Shown: in pieces, positions 1 to 6,987 of the stretch
Layout: each line of letters begins with the position of its first letter
Position numbering within the stretch: position 1 is the first letter of the stretch
Position numbers and translations under genes: made by a program
The notes under the pieces: model-generated
What the model saw: only the letters and a program-made list of their open reading frames with translations
Database searches by the model: none
Told to the model about the DNA's origin: nothing
Assembly: GCA_036501535.1 (NCBI GenBank)
Contig: DASYAE010000091.1
Location: 1-20,736, forward strand
DNA: 20,736 nucleotides
Direction: 5' to 3'
Origin: DASYAE01 sp036501535
GTDB lineage: Bacteria; Actinomycetota; Actinomycetes; Streptomycetales; Catenulisporaceae

Positions 1-62
1 GGCGCTGCGCACGTCCCGCTGGCCGGCACCGGCCGCCGCCACCGACTGAGATCAGCTTTGAG

Positions 63-1322
63 ATGTCGCGTCTGCTACAGGCGACGCCAGCGTGCCTCAC
101 ACCACGAATACACGCCGAAGGCCGCCAGACCGGCCGCCATGCCGCCGTACCGCTGATCAGGAGGCTGCGGCAGCCGCCGATCACCTCGTCCTTCCCGTCC
201 GGCCACACCGCCTCCGCCGCGGCCTTCGCCACCGGCGTGGCGCTCGAACACCCGCGGCTCGCGATCCCGGTCGCGGTGGTGGCGGCGGGCGTCGGGCTCT
301 CCCGGGTGGTGACCGGCGTGCACTATCCCTCGGACGTCGTGGCGGGGGCCGCGATCGGCGTCGCCGCGGGCCTGGTCACCACGCGCTGGTGGCCGACGGC
401 GGGCCCGCTTCCGGCTCAGGCGCCCGATGCGACGCGGGAGGCACCGGCGCTCAAGACCGGCAGCGGTTTGGTCATGGTCGTGAACACCGCCGCGCGCGGC
501 GCGGACGAGACCACGGCGAGCCGGCTCGCGAGCGGCCTGCCCGACGCCGAGGTGCTCGTGGCGCAGGACGGGGAGGAGGCGGCCCGGCTGATCCAGGAGG
601 CCGCCAAGCGGGCGGTCGTCCTCGGTGTCGCGGGCGGCGACGGGACGGTGAACACCGCGGCGCGCGCCGCCGCCGAGCACGGGCTGCCGCTGCTCGTCGC
701 CCCGGCGGGCACGCTCAACCACTTCGCCGTGGAGCTGGGCATCAACGGCATCGACGACGCGGTGAGCGCACTGGCCGCCGGGCAGGCCGTGGAGGTGGAC
801 GCGGGGCTCGTGAACGACCGGGTGTTCATGAACACCTTCAGCATCGGGGCCTACGTGGAACTCGTGCGGGCGAGGGAGCAGCACGAACGCAGCCTGGGAA
901 AGTGGCCGGCCATGCTGCTCGGCGCGGTGGCGGTAATGCGCCACGGCGAGCCGGTGGAGGTCCGCCTCGACGGAGTGGATCGCCAGGTGTGGCTGCTGTT
1001 CGCCGGGAACTGCCGGTACGAGCCGTCCGGCCTGGCGCCGTCCTTCCGGCCCCGGCTCGCCGACGGGGATCTGGACGTGCGCATCGTCGACGGCCAGCGG
1101 CCGCTCGCCCGGCTCCGGCTGCTGACCGCGCTGGCCACCGGAACGCTCTCGACCTGCCCGGTCTACGAGTACCGGTCGGTCTCCCGGCTGCGTGTCGAGG
1201 CACCCGGAGGCGGCGACCTGCCCTATTCGGTGGACGGCGAGATCTGCGACGGAGTGGAGAAACTGGCGCTGGGCAAGCTGACCGGCCGTCTGATCGTCTA
1301 CCGGCTCGACGGCTCGGCCTAA
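63..1322 (+). CDS. PAP2 phosphatase - diacylglycerol/lipid kinase fusion, N-terminus truncated or partial
   Basis: The protein joins a PAP2 lipid phosphatase fragment to a diacylglycerol-kinase catalytic domain, so it probably acts on membrane phospholipids or undecaprenyl/phosphatidate-type lipids. PAP2 motif 2 (PSGH, residues 46-49) and motif 3 (SR then five residues, H, three, D; residues 80-91) are intact, with hydrophobic helices between and after them. The kinase part begins near residue 137, with GGDGT at 191-195 and PAGTLNHF near 220. The expected N-terminal PAP2 helices and motif 1 (KxxxxxxRP) are not visible. Similarity to the usual fusion starts only at about residue 28 (AVPLIRRL), and the first 27 residues look non-membrane. 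The frame is open to the window edge, so the true start may lie outside. A different frame over 94-165 reads KAARP, which hints at an indel. The gene ends 5 bp before the convergent Nudix gene. Family assignment is firm; completeness is doubtful. Confidence 0.85.
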   Translation: MSRLLQATPACLTPRIHAEGRQTGRHAAVPLIRRLRQPPITSSFPSGHTASAAAFATGVALEHPRLAIPVAVVAAGVGLSRVVTGVHYPSDVVAGAAIGVAAGLVTTRWWPTAGPLPAQAPDATREAPALKTGSGLVMVVNTAARGADETTASRLASGLPDAEVLVAQDGEEAARLIQEAAKRAVVLGVAGGDGTVNTAARAAAEHGLPLLVAPAGTLNHFAVELGINGIDDAVSALAAGQAVEVDAGLVNDRVFMNTFSIGAYVELVRAREQHERSLGKWPAMLLGAVAVMRHGEPVEVRLDGVDRQVWLLFAGNCRYEPSGLAPSFRPRLADGDLDVRIVDGQRPLARLRLLTALATGTLSTCPVYEYRSVSRLRVEAPGGGDLPYSVDGEICDGVEKLALGKLTGRLIVYRLDGSA

Positions 1323-1327
1323 GACAA

Positions 1328-1864
1328 CTACGACAGGCGGCCGACGTGCGCCAAGGCCTGTCGCAGCACCACGCCCTGGCCGCCCGGCATCTCCTGCTGC
1401 AGCGCCGTCGAGGAGGCCTCCTGGGGCGTGAACCAGACGAGATCCAGCGCGTCCTGCCGGGGGCGGCAGTCGCCGGCGACCGGGACGACGTAGGCGAGCG
1501 CGACGGCGTGCTGACGCGGGTCGTGGTAGGGCGTGACGCCCTGTGTCGGGAAGTATTCGGCCACGGTGAAAGGCTGAAGCGAGGCCGGGACGCGGGGCAG
1601 GGCCACCGGGCCGAGATCCTTCTCTAGGTGGCGCAACAGCGCGTCGCGGATCCGCTCGTGGTGCAATACCCGGCCGGAGACGAGCATGCGGCTTATGGTC
1701 CCGTCCGGCGCTATGCGCAGCAGCAGGCCGACACTGGTGACCTCACCGCTGTCGTCGACCCGCACGGGCACGGCCTCGACGTAGAGGATCGGCATCTGGG
1801 CGCGGGCCTGCTCCAGGTCCTCGCGGCGGAGCCAGCCGGGCGTCGTCTCGATCACATCAGCCAC
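1328..1864 (-). CDS. DUF4916 Nudix-family protein
   Basis: This 178-residue protein matches the actinobacterial DUF4916 branch of the Nudix superfamily. Its landmarks are the early PILYVEAVPVRVD strand, LVSGRVL, HLEKDLGP and VAEYFP, followed by a C-terminal WFTPQEA segment. Nudix enzymes hydrolyse nucleoside diphosphates linked to another group; the substrate of this branch is unknown to me. The Nudix box is degenerate: G64-x5-E70-x7-R78 is kept, but the following positions read HLEKDLG instead of EUxEExGU, so the usual metal-binding glutamates are replaced by His, Lys and Asp. I chose the GTG at 1864 because family similarity begins there and because TACGAT (1871-1876) lies 6 nt upstream, fitting a leaderless start. 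The longer open frame to 2128 runs across the divergent methyltransferase gene and looks non-coding. Confidence 0.85.
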   Translation of the reverse strand: MADVIETTPGWLRREDLEQARAQMPILYVEAVPVRVDDSGEVTSVGLLLRIAPDGTISRMLVSGRVLHHERIRDALLRHLEKDLGPVALPRVPASLQPFTVAEYFPTQGVTPYHDPRQHAVALAYVVPVAGDCRPRQDALDLVWFTPQEASSTALQQEMPGGQGVVLRQALAHVGRLS

Positions 1865-1870
1865 CGAGCG

Positions 1871-1876
1871 ATCGTA
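1871..1876 (-). promoter_or_regulatory. -10-like hexamer before the Nudix gene
   Basis: TACGAT on the minus strand fits TAnnnT and lies 6 nt before the GTG start, so transcription could begin at the start codon. I see no -35 box. It sits in the short divergent spacer shared with the methyltransferase gene; on the plus strand TACTGT at 1875-1880 could serve that gene. Confidence 0.3.
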
Positions 1877-1919
1877 CTGTCTCCGCCGGCCGGCGCGCTC
1901 CCCCGGGCATGATGGGTCT

Positions 1920-2978
1920 ATGACGGTCGGAGCACAGGACGCGGACGCCGAGCAGCTGCCGGACTGGCCGGAGCTGACCGAGGCGCAGCAGGACCGGTGG
2001 ACGGCCGTGCTCGGCACGCTGGTGGAGACGATGGTTGCGCTTGCGCCGACAGGCGATTCCGATGCAGGTGCTGCGGGTGCCGTGGGCGTGGGCGTGGCTG
2101 TCGAGGGGATATGCGCGGCGGCCGTCACGGATCGACTTGCGCAGGCATTCCAGCGAGCCGCCGGGCGTACCTGCGTCCGGCCGGCCTCGCCCGGCCGCGG
2201 CGATCTGACTGTTTATCTGAACAGCCGTCACAAACGCGAGGTCGGCAGGGACAGTGACAGGGACGGGAATGGCGCCGGAGGCGGAGGCGGCGGGCAGCGT
2301 GGCCGCGCCGACGTCGTCATCGATCTCAGCGACCCGCGCTGGCCCGTCATCCGGCGGATGGCCGCGCGGCTGCCCACGCCGCCCGGCTGGTACGTCGCCG
2401 AGTGCCAGGCGTTCTTCGCCGGCCGCGCCGCGAGCTGGGACAGCAAGTTCGGCGACGACCTGCCCGCCTATGCGGCCGCGGTCGCCCACGCGGCACCAGC
2501 GCCCGGGAGCACGGTGCTCGATCTGGGCTGCGGCACGGGACGCGCGCTGCCCGCTCTGCGCTCAGCGGTCGGCCCGGCAGGCACGGTGATAGCCGCGGAT
2601 CTGACGCCGCAGATGCTCGAGGCCGCGCGCGCCGCGGGCCGCGCCGGGCACAGTGTTCTCGTCCTCGCCGACGCGCAGAGCCTGCCCTTCGCCGATGCGC
2701 GCATCGACACCATCATCGCCGCCGGGCTCATCAACCATCTGCACGATCTGCATGGCGGGCTGCGGGAACTGGCCCGCGTCACGCGCCCCGGCGGGCAGCT
2801 GGTCGTCTTCCATCCGACCGGTCGCGCCGCCTTGGCCGCGCGCCACGGCCGCACGCTGCGCCCCGACGAGCCGCTGTCCGAGCGGGAATTGCCGCGGCAC
2901 CTGGCCGCGACCGGTTGGCGGCAGACGTATTACGACGACGCGCCGCACCGCTTTCTCGCCCTCGCGTCACGTGAGTAG
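1920..2978 (+). CDS. SAM-dependent class I methyltransferase with N-terminal extension
   Basis: The C-terminal ~220 residues form a class I (Methyltransf_11-type) methyltransferase. Motif I VLDLGCGTG lies at 199-207, followed by an acidic strand (VIAADLTPQMLE), then AGLINHLHDL and ELARVTRPGG. The substrate cannot be read from sequence. Before the catalytic domain is a conserved-looking lead-in (DLSDPRWPVIRRMAARL, about residues 130-146) that often begins such proteins. The preceding ~125 residues are not recognised; they end in a charged stretch and a poly-glycine run at about 117-123. No in-frame ATG/GTG with a good ribosome-binding site lies immediately before the conserved part, so I keep the ATG at 1920. 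A downstream start or a fused small domain remains possible. The gene converges on the dehydratase gene 18 bp away. Confidence 0.8.
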   Translation: MTVGAQDADAEQLPDWPELTEAQQDRWTAVLGTLVETMVALAPTGDSDAGAAGAVGVGVAVEGICAAAVTDRLAQAFQRAAGRTCVRPASPGRGDLTVYLNSRHKREVGRDSDRDGNGAGGGGGGQRGRADVVIDLSDPRWPVIRRMAARLPTPPGWYVAECQAFFAGRAASWDSKFGDDLPAYAAAVAHAAPAPGSTVLDLGCGTGRALPALRSAVGPAGTVIAADLTPQMLEAARAAGRAGHSVLVLADAQSLPFADARIDTIIAAGLINHLHDLHGGLRELARVTRPGGQLVVFHPTGRAALAARHGRTLRPDEPLSERELPRHLAATGWRQTYYDDAPHRFLALASRE

Positions 2979-2996
2979 CGCTTGGTACCTGCTACT
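2974..2996. terminator. Short inverted repeat between convergent genes
   Basis: AGTAGC (2974-2979) and GCTACT (2991-2996) are inverted with an 11-nt loop. They bridge the stop codon of the methyltransferase gene and the end of the dehydratase gene. The stem is only 6 bp with no T-run, so it is a weak candidate bidirectional terminator. Confidence 0.3.
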
Positions 2997-4712
2997 TCAG
3001 TGCGAGTCGCGCGCCACCCGGTCTCCGCTGGCGCCGACCAGGAAGTCCAGATCTGCCCCGGTATCGGCGCCCAGCACCGTCTCGACGTAGAGCCGCTCCC
3101 AGCCGCGGCGGGGCTGTGCGCAGGCTGCGAGCAGCTCCTTAGAGGGCTCACGCGCGTCGAGCTCGGCCTGCGGCACGTCCACCTCGATCCGGCGGCCCGG
3201 TACGTCCAGCACGATCCAGTCGCCGGTGCGCACCCGGGCCAGCGGTCCGCCCGCCGCGGCCTCCGGCGCCACGTGCAGCACGACGGTCCCGTAGGCGGTG
3301 CCGCTCATGCGGCCGTCGCAGACCCGCACCATGTCGCGCACGCCCTGCTCCAGCACCTTGGCGGGCAGCGGCATGTTGGCGACCTCCGGCATGCCCGGAT
3401 AGCCCTTCGGCCCGCAGCCGCGCAGCACCAGGACCGAGTCGGCGTCGACGTCGAGGTCCGGATCGTCCACCCGGGCGCGGTAATCCTCGACCGAGTCGAA
3501 GACGAGCGCGCGGCCGCGATGTTGCAGCAGGTGCGCGGAGGCCGCGACCGGCTTGACGATCGCGCCGGCGGGCGCGAGATTCCCGCGCAGCACGGCGATT
3601 CCGGAGTCGGGGGCGAGCGGGGCGTCGCGGCCGCGGATGACCTCGCGGTCCCAGATCTGCGCCTCGGCCAGGTGCGCGACGAACGGCTCGCCGGTGACGG
3701 CGATCGCCTCCGGGTCGAGCAGATCGGCGACCTCGCGCAGCACCGCGGAGAGGCCTCCGGCCCGGTACAGGTCGTCCATCAGGAACCTGCCGGTGGGCTG
3801 CAGGTCCGCCAGCAGCGGCACCTGCGCGGCGATGCGGTCGAAGTCGTCGAGGGCGAGCGGCACGCCGACCCGGCCGGCGATCGCCAGCAGGTGGACGACC
3901 GCGTTGGTCGACCCGCCGAGCGCGGCCAGGGCCACGATCGCGTTGTGGAAGGACCCGGCGGTCATCACCTGGCTCGGGCGGCGGTCCTCGCGCACCATCT
4001 GCACGGCCAGGCGGCCGGTCTCGTGCGCCCGGGACAGCAGGCGGCTGTCGGGGGCCGGGGTACCCGCGATGCCCGGCAGCGTCATGCCGAGGGCTTCGGT
4101 CAGCAGGCCCATCGTCGAGGCGGTGCCCATCGTGTTGCAGTGGCCGCGGCTCCGTATCATCGAGGACTCGGACTGCAGGAAGGCATTCTGGTCGAGCGTG
4201 CCGGCGCGCACCTCCTCGGACAGCCGCCACACGTCGGTGCCGCAGCCGATCGGCGCGCCGCGGAAGGTTCCGGTCAGCATCGGCCCGCCGGGCACGACGA
4301 CGGCCGGCAGGTCGACCGACGCGGCCGCCATGAGCAGCGACGGGATCGTCTTGTCGCAGCCGCCGAGCAGCACCGCGCCGTCGACCGGGTTGGCCCGCAG
4401 CATCTCCTCGGTCGCCATCGCGGCCATGTTCCGCCACAGCATCGCGGTCGGCCGCACCTGCGTCTCGCCGAGGGAGACGGCGGGCAGCACGAGCGGGACG
4501 CCGCCGGCCTCCCACACGCCGCGCGCGACGTGGTCGGCGACCTCGTTCAGGTGGCTGTTGCACGGCGTCAGGTCGGAGGCGGTGTTCGCGATCGCGATCT
4601 GCGGGCGGCCCTCGAAGGCCGAGTCGGGCAGTCCGCGGTGCATCCAGGCCCGGTGTATGTAGGAGTTTCGATCCTGTCCGGCATACCAGGCATCGCTGCG
4701 CAACGCGGTCAT
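2997..4712 (-). CDS. IlvD/Edd-family dehydratase, sugar-acid (L-arabinonate-like) type
   Basis: This 571-residue protein is a full-length IlvD/Edd dehydratase. The three cysteines that ligate the iron-sulfur cluster in this family are present: TPCNSH (C51), GGCDKT (C119, followed by K121, the lysine position that is carboxylated in characterised sugar-acid dehydratases) and GHCNTMGTAS (C192). The start (NSYIHRAWMHRGLPD) and the segment LTGTFRGAPIGCGTDVWRL resemble pentonate dehydratases more than biosynthetic dihydroxy-acid dehydratase. I infer dehydration of an aldonic acid to a 2-keto-3-deoxy acid in the cytoplasm. No sugar transporter, aldolase or branched-chain amino-acid gene is nearby, so the pathway is not supported by context. 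The ATG at 4712 has GGAAGAAG about 5 nt upstream. The RING-like gene lies 135 bp upstream on the same strand. Confidence 0.92.
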   Translation of the reverse strand: MTALRSDAWYAGQDRNSYIHRAWMHRGLPDSAFEGRPQIAIANTASDLTPCNSHLNEVADHVARGVWEAGGVPLVLPAVSLGETQVRPTAMLWRNMAAMATEEMLRANPVDGAVLLGGCDKTIPSLLMAAASVDLPAVVVPGGPMLTGTFRGAPIGCGTDVWRLSEEVRAGTLDQNAFLQSESSMIRSRGHCNTMGTASTMGLLTEALGMTLPGIAGTPAPDSRLLSRAHETGRLAVQMVREDRRPSQVMTAGSFHNAIVALAALGGSTNAVVHLLAIAGRVGVPLALDDFDRIAAQVPLLADLQPTGRFLMDDLYRAGGLSAVLREVADLLDPEAIAVTGEPFVAHLAEAQIWDREVIRGRDAPLAPDSGIAVLRGNLAPAGAIVKPVAASAHLLQHRGRALVFDSVEDYRARVDDPDLDVDADSVLVLRGCGPKGYPGMPEVANMPLPAKVLEQGVRDMVRVCDGRMSGTAYGTVVLHVAPEAAAGGPLARVRTGDWIVLDVPGRRIEVDVPQAELDAREPSKELLAACAQPRRGWERLYVETVLGADTGADLDFLVGASGDRVARDSH

Positions 4713-4847
4713 CGGGCTTCTTCCGGCTGTTCGACGAGCAAAGGGTCCAGCATCGTGATCACCACGGACGATACTGCGACCGCCGGGCCCGCGGCACCCG
4801 TCGAACCCGCCGGACTTTCGTCGGACCTGACCTCGACCGGCTGCTGA

Positions 4848-5441
4848 TCAGCCCGGCGATCCGGGCGGGGTCTCCTCGCCTCCGCTGGATATCTCCTCGT
4901 AATCCCGGTCGCTGTCGCGATCGCTGGCGCTGAGTATGTCGTCGTATTCGCTGGCGTTGCCGTCGTCGTCGTTATGGTCACTGGGCACTTCGTCGGTATC
5001 GCTGGCCTCGCTGCCGGACCCACGACGGCGCTTGCGCGGCGATCTCTCGGGGTCCGGCCTCTCCGGAGACTCCGGGTACGCAGCGTCTTCGTATGCTGTG
5101 TCCTCGTACGCTGCGTCCGCATTTGCGTTGTCGTCCAGATCCGGTGCGTAACTCTCGTCATCCCGGTACACGTACTCGGCGAGGGTCAGCCCCTCCTGGG
5201 CGAGGGTCCCCTCGATCAACGCCACCAGGTCGCCCAGGTCGGGCATGGTGTCGCACGCGACCACGCCGACGCAGTTCTCCATCGGGCACAAATGCTCCGT
5301 GCCCCTGTACATGCCTCTGGCGTACATCAGCGTGACCCAGCAGGTGAGATGCGCCGTGTGATGGTCGGGAGCCTCGATGCACTTCACCCAGATCTGGGTC
5401 CCGTCATCCACGACAGGGCATTGGGAATATATACAGGGCAC
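4848..5441 (-). CDS. Small RING-H2-like zinc-finger protein with acidic disordered tail
   Basis: I do not recognise a named bacterial family for this 197-residue protein. The first ~60 residues carry a putative metal-binding pattern: C3-x4-C8-x12-C21-x6-H28-x2-H31-x2-C34-x17-C52-x4-C57. The HTAHLTCW core resembles the H-x2-H-x2-C...W core of RING-H2 fingers, and LCPMENC resembles their final CPxC pair with two extra residues. A predicted helical segment (DLGDLVALIEGTLAQEGLTLAEYV, written here in two parts: DLGDLVALIEGT and LAQEGLTLAEYV) follows at 68-91. Residues 94-197 are low-complexity and strongly acidic, with short AYED repeats near 111-120 and a basic patch SPRKRRRG at 134-141. The GTG at 5441 has AGGAAGG about 9 nt upstream, a good ribosome-binding site, which argues that the gene is real. 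It follows the RNA-ligase gene by 146 bp on the same strand. A ubiquitin-ligase role is not claimed; a generic zinc-binding or protein-interaction module is equally possible. Confidence 0.7.
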   Translation of the reverse strand: MPCIYSQCPVVDDGTQIWVKCIEAPDHHTAHLTCWVTLMYARGMYRGTEHLCPMENCVGVVACDTMPDLGDLVALIEGTLAQEGLTLAEYVYRDDESYAPDLDDNANADAAYEDTAYEDAAYPESPERPDPERSPRKRRRGSGSEASDTDEVPSDHNDDDGNASEYDDILSASDRDSDRDYEEISSGGEETPPGSPG

Positions 5442-5587
5442 GCTCTAATCCCTTCCTGCGGGATGCAAGGGTCTATGCCAGAACGCTGGACCGCCTTCAC
5501 CGTAGGTTCGCCGCGCGGGGGCGACGGTGCGGATGTGGCAGACAAACGCGCAGGCGCATCAGCGTGTTCGATTCGCGGAAGGCGCAG

Positions 5588-6400
5588 CTACACGCGGGCG
5601 AAGTCCTTGCGCTTTATCTTCGCCCGGCGGCCGTCGGCGTGGTGGAAGACGACGCCCTCGGCCGGGTGTCCGGGGGCGTAGCGGCTCTCCAGGCCGGCCA
5701 GCCAGGACTGCAGCTCATCGTAGGTGCGCGGGGCGTCCGCATACTGCGGTATCTCGAGGTTGAACGGCACGCACACGTGCCGCTCCAGCCCGAGCGGGTT
5801 GCCCTGGATGCGCGGGCCGAGCGCCTCGACGCTGTGCTCGCCGTCCGGCCACGTGCTCACGTCCGTGTTCTCGGCGGCCTCGCGGATCCACCGGTCCTCC
5901 GGGCCGTCCGGGTCGGCGTCCACGTACCAGCCGTCGATGATCCCGGCGGCCTTCTGCGCCTTGCTCGGGTTGCGCCGCTTCTCCAGCCGCACCACCGTGC
6001 CGGAGCGCACGGTCAGGCGGACGTTGGTGCCGTCCAGCTTCTCGGTGGCGATCCCCTCCCCGGCGAAGACCCACTCGCAGCCCTCGCGCGGCTTGTCCTG
6101 GACGGCGAACCGCTCGCCCCGGTCGAAGATCGTCGGAATCTTCTCCATGACCGCACTCCCCCTCCGTACTTGCGTCAACAGTTCCCCGGCGTCCACGACC
6201 CCGTGGGCCAGCCCGGCCGCCAGCGAGCGGACCAGGTCGGCGACCGAGACCCCGGCCCGGTCCGCGACGTCGCGCAGCGCGCGCTTGTCCTCCGGCCCGA
6301 CCCAGGCGATCAGCCGCGACCAGCCCGGCGGCGGACTCCACACGGCAAGCCGGTCAGGGTCCTTACGCGGTCGGCCCCGGCGGGGCGGTTCGGCGGACAC
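5588..6400 (-). CDS. AT-hook / ribbon-helix-helix-like domain fused to RNA ligase
   Basis: The protein has 270 residues from the GTG at 6400. The C-terminal ~185 residues are an RNA-ligase/nucleotidyltransferase domain: motif I EKLDG (catalytic Lys 121), EGVVFH near 248 (motif IV) and KIKRKDF near 261-267 (motif V). It would be expected to form an enzyme-AMP intermediate and seal RNA 5'-phosphate ends. The N-terminal part has an AT-hook-like RRGRPRK at 7-13, then a strand and two helices (LIAWVGPEDKRALRDVADRA and onward, ~30-65) resembling ribbon-helix-helix DNA-binding domains. Alternative starts are the TTG at 6436, inside the inverted repeat, and the ATG at 6148. The ATG has a strong GGAGGGGGAG site and would yield the ligase domain alone (186 residues). 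I chose 6400 because the TTGACA/TACCTT promoter places the transcript start at that GTG. Ligase assignment is good; the DNA-binding assignment is moderate. Confidence 0.8.
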   Translation of the reverse strand: MSAEPPRRGRPRKDPDRLAVWSPPPGWSRLIAWVGPEDKRALRDVADRAGVSVADLVRSLAAGLAHGVVDAGELLTQVRRGSAVMEKIPTIFDRGERFAVQDKPREGCEWVFAGEGIATEKLDGTNVRLTVRSGTVVRLEKRRNPSKAQKAAGIIDGWYVDADPDGPEDRWIREAAENTDVSTWPDGEHSVEALGPRIQGNPLGLERHVCVPFNLEIPQYADAPRTYDELQSWLAGLESRYAPGHPAEGVVFHHADGRRAKIKRKDFARV

Positions 6401-6406
6401 ATGACG

Positions 6407-6436
6407 AAGGTACCCGGCTATTTTCTGTTGTGTCAA
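6407..6436 (-). promoter_or_regulatory. Sigma-70-type promoter of the RNA-ligase gene
   Basis: On the minus strand a consensus -35 TTGACA (6431-6436) is followed after 18 bp by TACCTT (6407-6412). Six nucleotides separate the -10 from the GTG at 6400, so a leaderless mRNA is predicted. The -35 lies within the inverted repeat at 6421-6443, so anything bound there should block RNA polymerase. Confidence 0.55.
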
Positions 6437-6443
6437 CAGAAAA
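6421..6443. promoter_or_regulatory. 10+10 bp AT-rich inverted repeat, candidate operator
   Basis: TTTTCTGTTG (6421-6430) and CAACAGAAAA (6434-6443) are perfect inverted arms around a 3-nt spacer. Such an AT-rich palindrome is conspicuous in this GC-rich sequence. It covers the -35 box of the gene whose product carries an AT-hook and a ribbon-helix-helix-like segment, so autoregulation is a natural inference. Confidence 0.6.
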
Positions 6444-6457
6444 AGAACCGGAGCGGC

Positions 6458-6985
6458 TCAGGACTTCTCCGGCCAGAACGGCCGGGCCCGGTCGGCCGCG
6501 GCGCGTATCGCATCCGCGTCCAGGATGATGCTCGCGTCCTGAAGCCCGCGGTGCGGCCAAGAGCATGTCAGGGTCAGCGGACCCGGCGGCGGCAGCGGCC
6601 ACAGCCACAAGCTCAGGCGAACGCTTTCGCCGTTGTCCGGACCGCCTGAGCTGCCCTCGGCGCGGCTGCGCGACAGCATGGGCCCGCGCCCACCGCGCAG
6701 CCCGGTGTCGTCGTCCTGCACGACCTGTGTACCGTCGGCGAATCGGAGCCGGAACCGCGGATGCGGAAGGCCGCCGAACAGGTCGGATTCAGGTGGCGCC
6801 TCAGCGGCGGACGGTCCGCGCGCATGGGCTTCGATCTCGAACTCGACACCGACGGGAAAGGCCAGTACCTGACGGACGGCCACCATGACCCGGTCCGACC
6901 GGCTGATGAAAGCTGGTCCTGTGACGTGGCCGCCGATCATCCGCGGCGGCATGAACCACTCCGGCAGGCTCTCGGCGCCGGCCAT
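6458..6985 (-). CDS. Conserved hypothetical protein, beta-rich, coupled to the phosphatase gene
   Basis: This 175-residue protein resembles an actinobacterial hypothetical family I know only by its recurring segments: PEWFMPPRMIGGHVTGPAF near the start, RFADGTQVVQDD in the middle, SLWLWPLPPPGPLTLTCSWP and a final AIRAAADRARPFWP. The pattern suggests a beta-sandwich-like fold with a C-terminal helix. There is no signal peptide, membrane helix or catalytic motif. The ATG at 6985 lies 2 bp after the stop codon of the phosphatase gene, so the two are almost certainly co-transcribed and translationally coupled. Function is unknown. Confidence 0.75.
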   Translation of the reverse strand: MAGAESLPEWFMPPRMIGGHVTGPAFISRSDRVMVAVRQVLAFPVGVEFEIEAHARGPSAAEAPPESDLFGGLPHPRFRLRFADGTQVVQDDDTGLRGGRGPMLSRSRAEGSSGGPDNGESVRLSLWLWPLPPPGPLTLTCSWPHRGLQDASIILDADAIRAAADRARPFWPEKS

Positions 6986-6987
6986 CG

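Noticed and set aside
75..170. Possible minus-strand membrane-protein end (GGMAAGLAAFGVYSW)
   Set aside because: Looks helix-like, but the rest of that frame is a shadow of the lipid-kinase gene.
2982..4847. 621-codon plus-strand frame antisense to the dehydratase gene
   Set aside because: Arg/Gly/Val/His-rich shadow translation of a well-supported dehydratase gene; no domain recognisable.
4709..5161. 150-codon minus-strand frame whose stop overlaps the dehydratase start as ATGA
   Set aside because: Overlap suggests coupling, but most of the frame is a Thr/Arg-rich shadow of the RING-like gene and no good start precedes the short non-overlapping tail.
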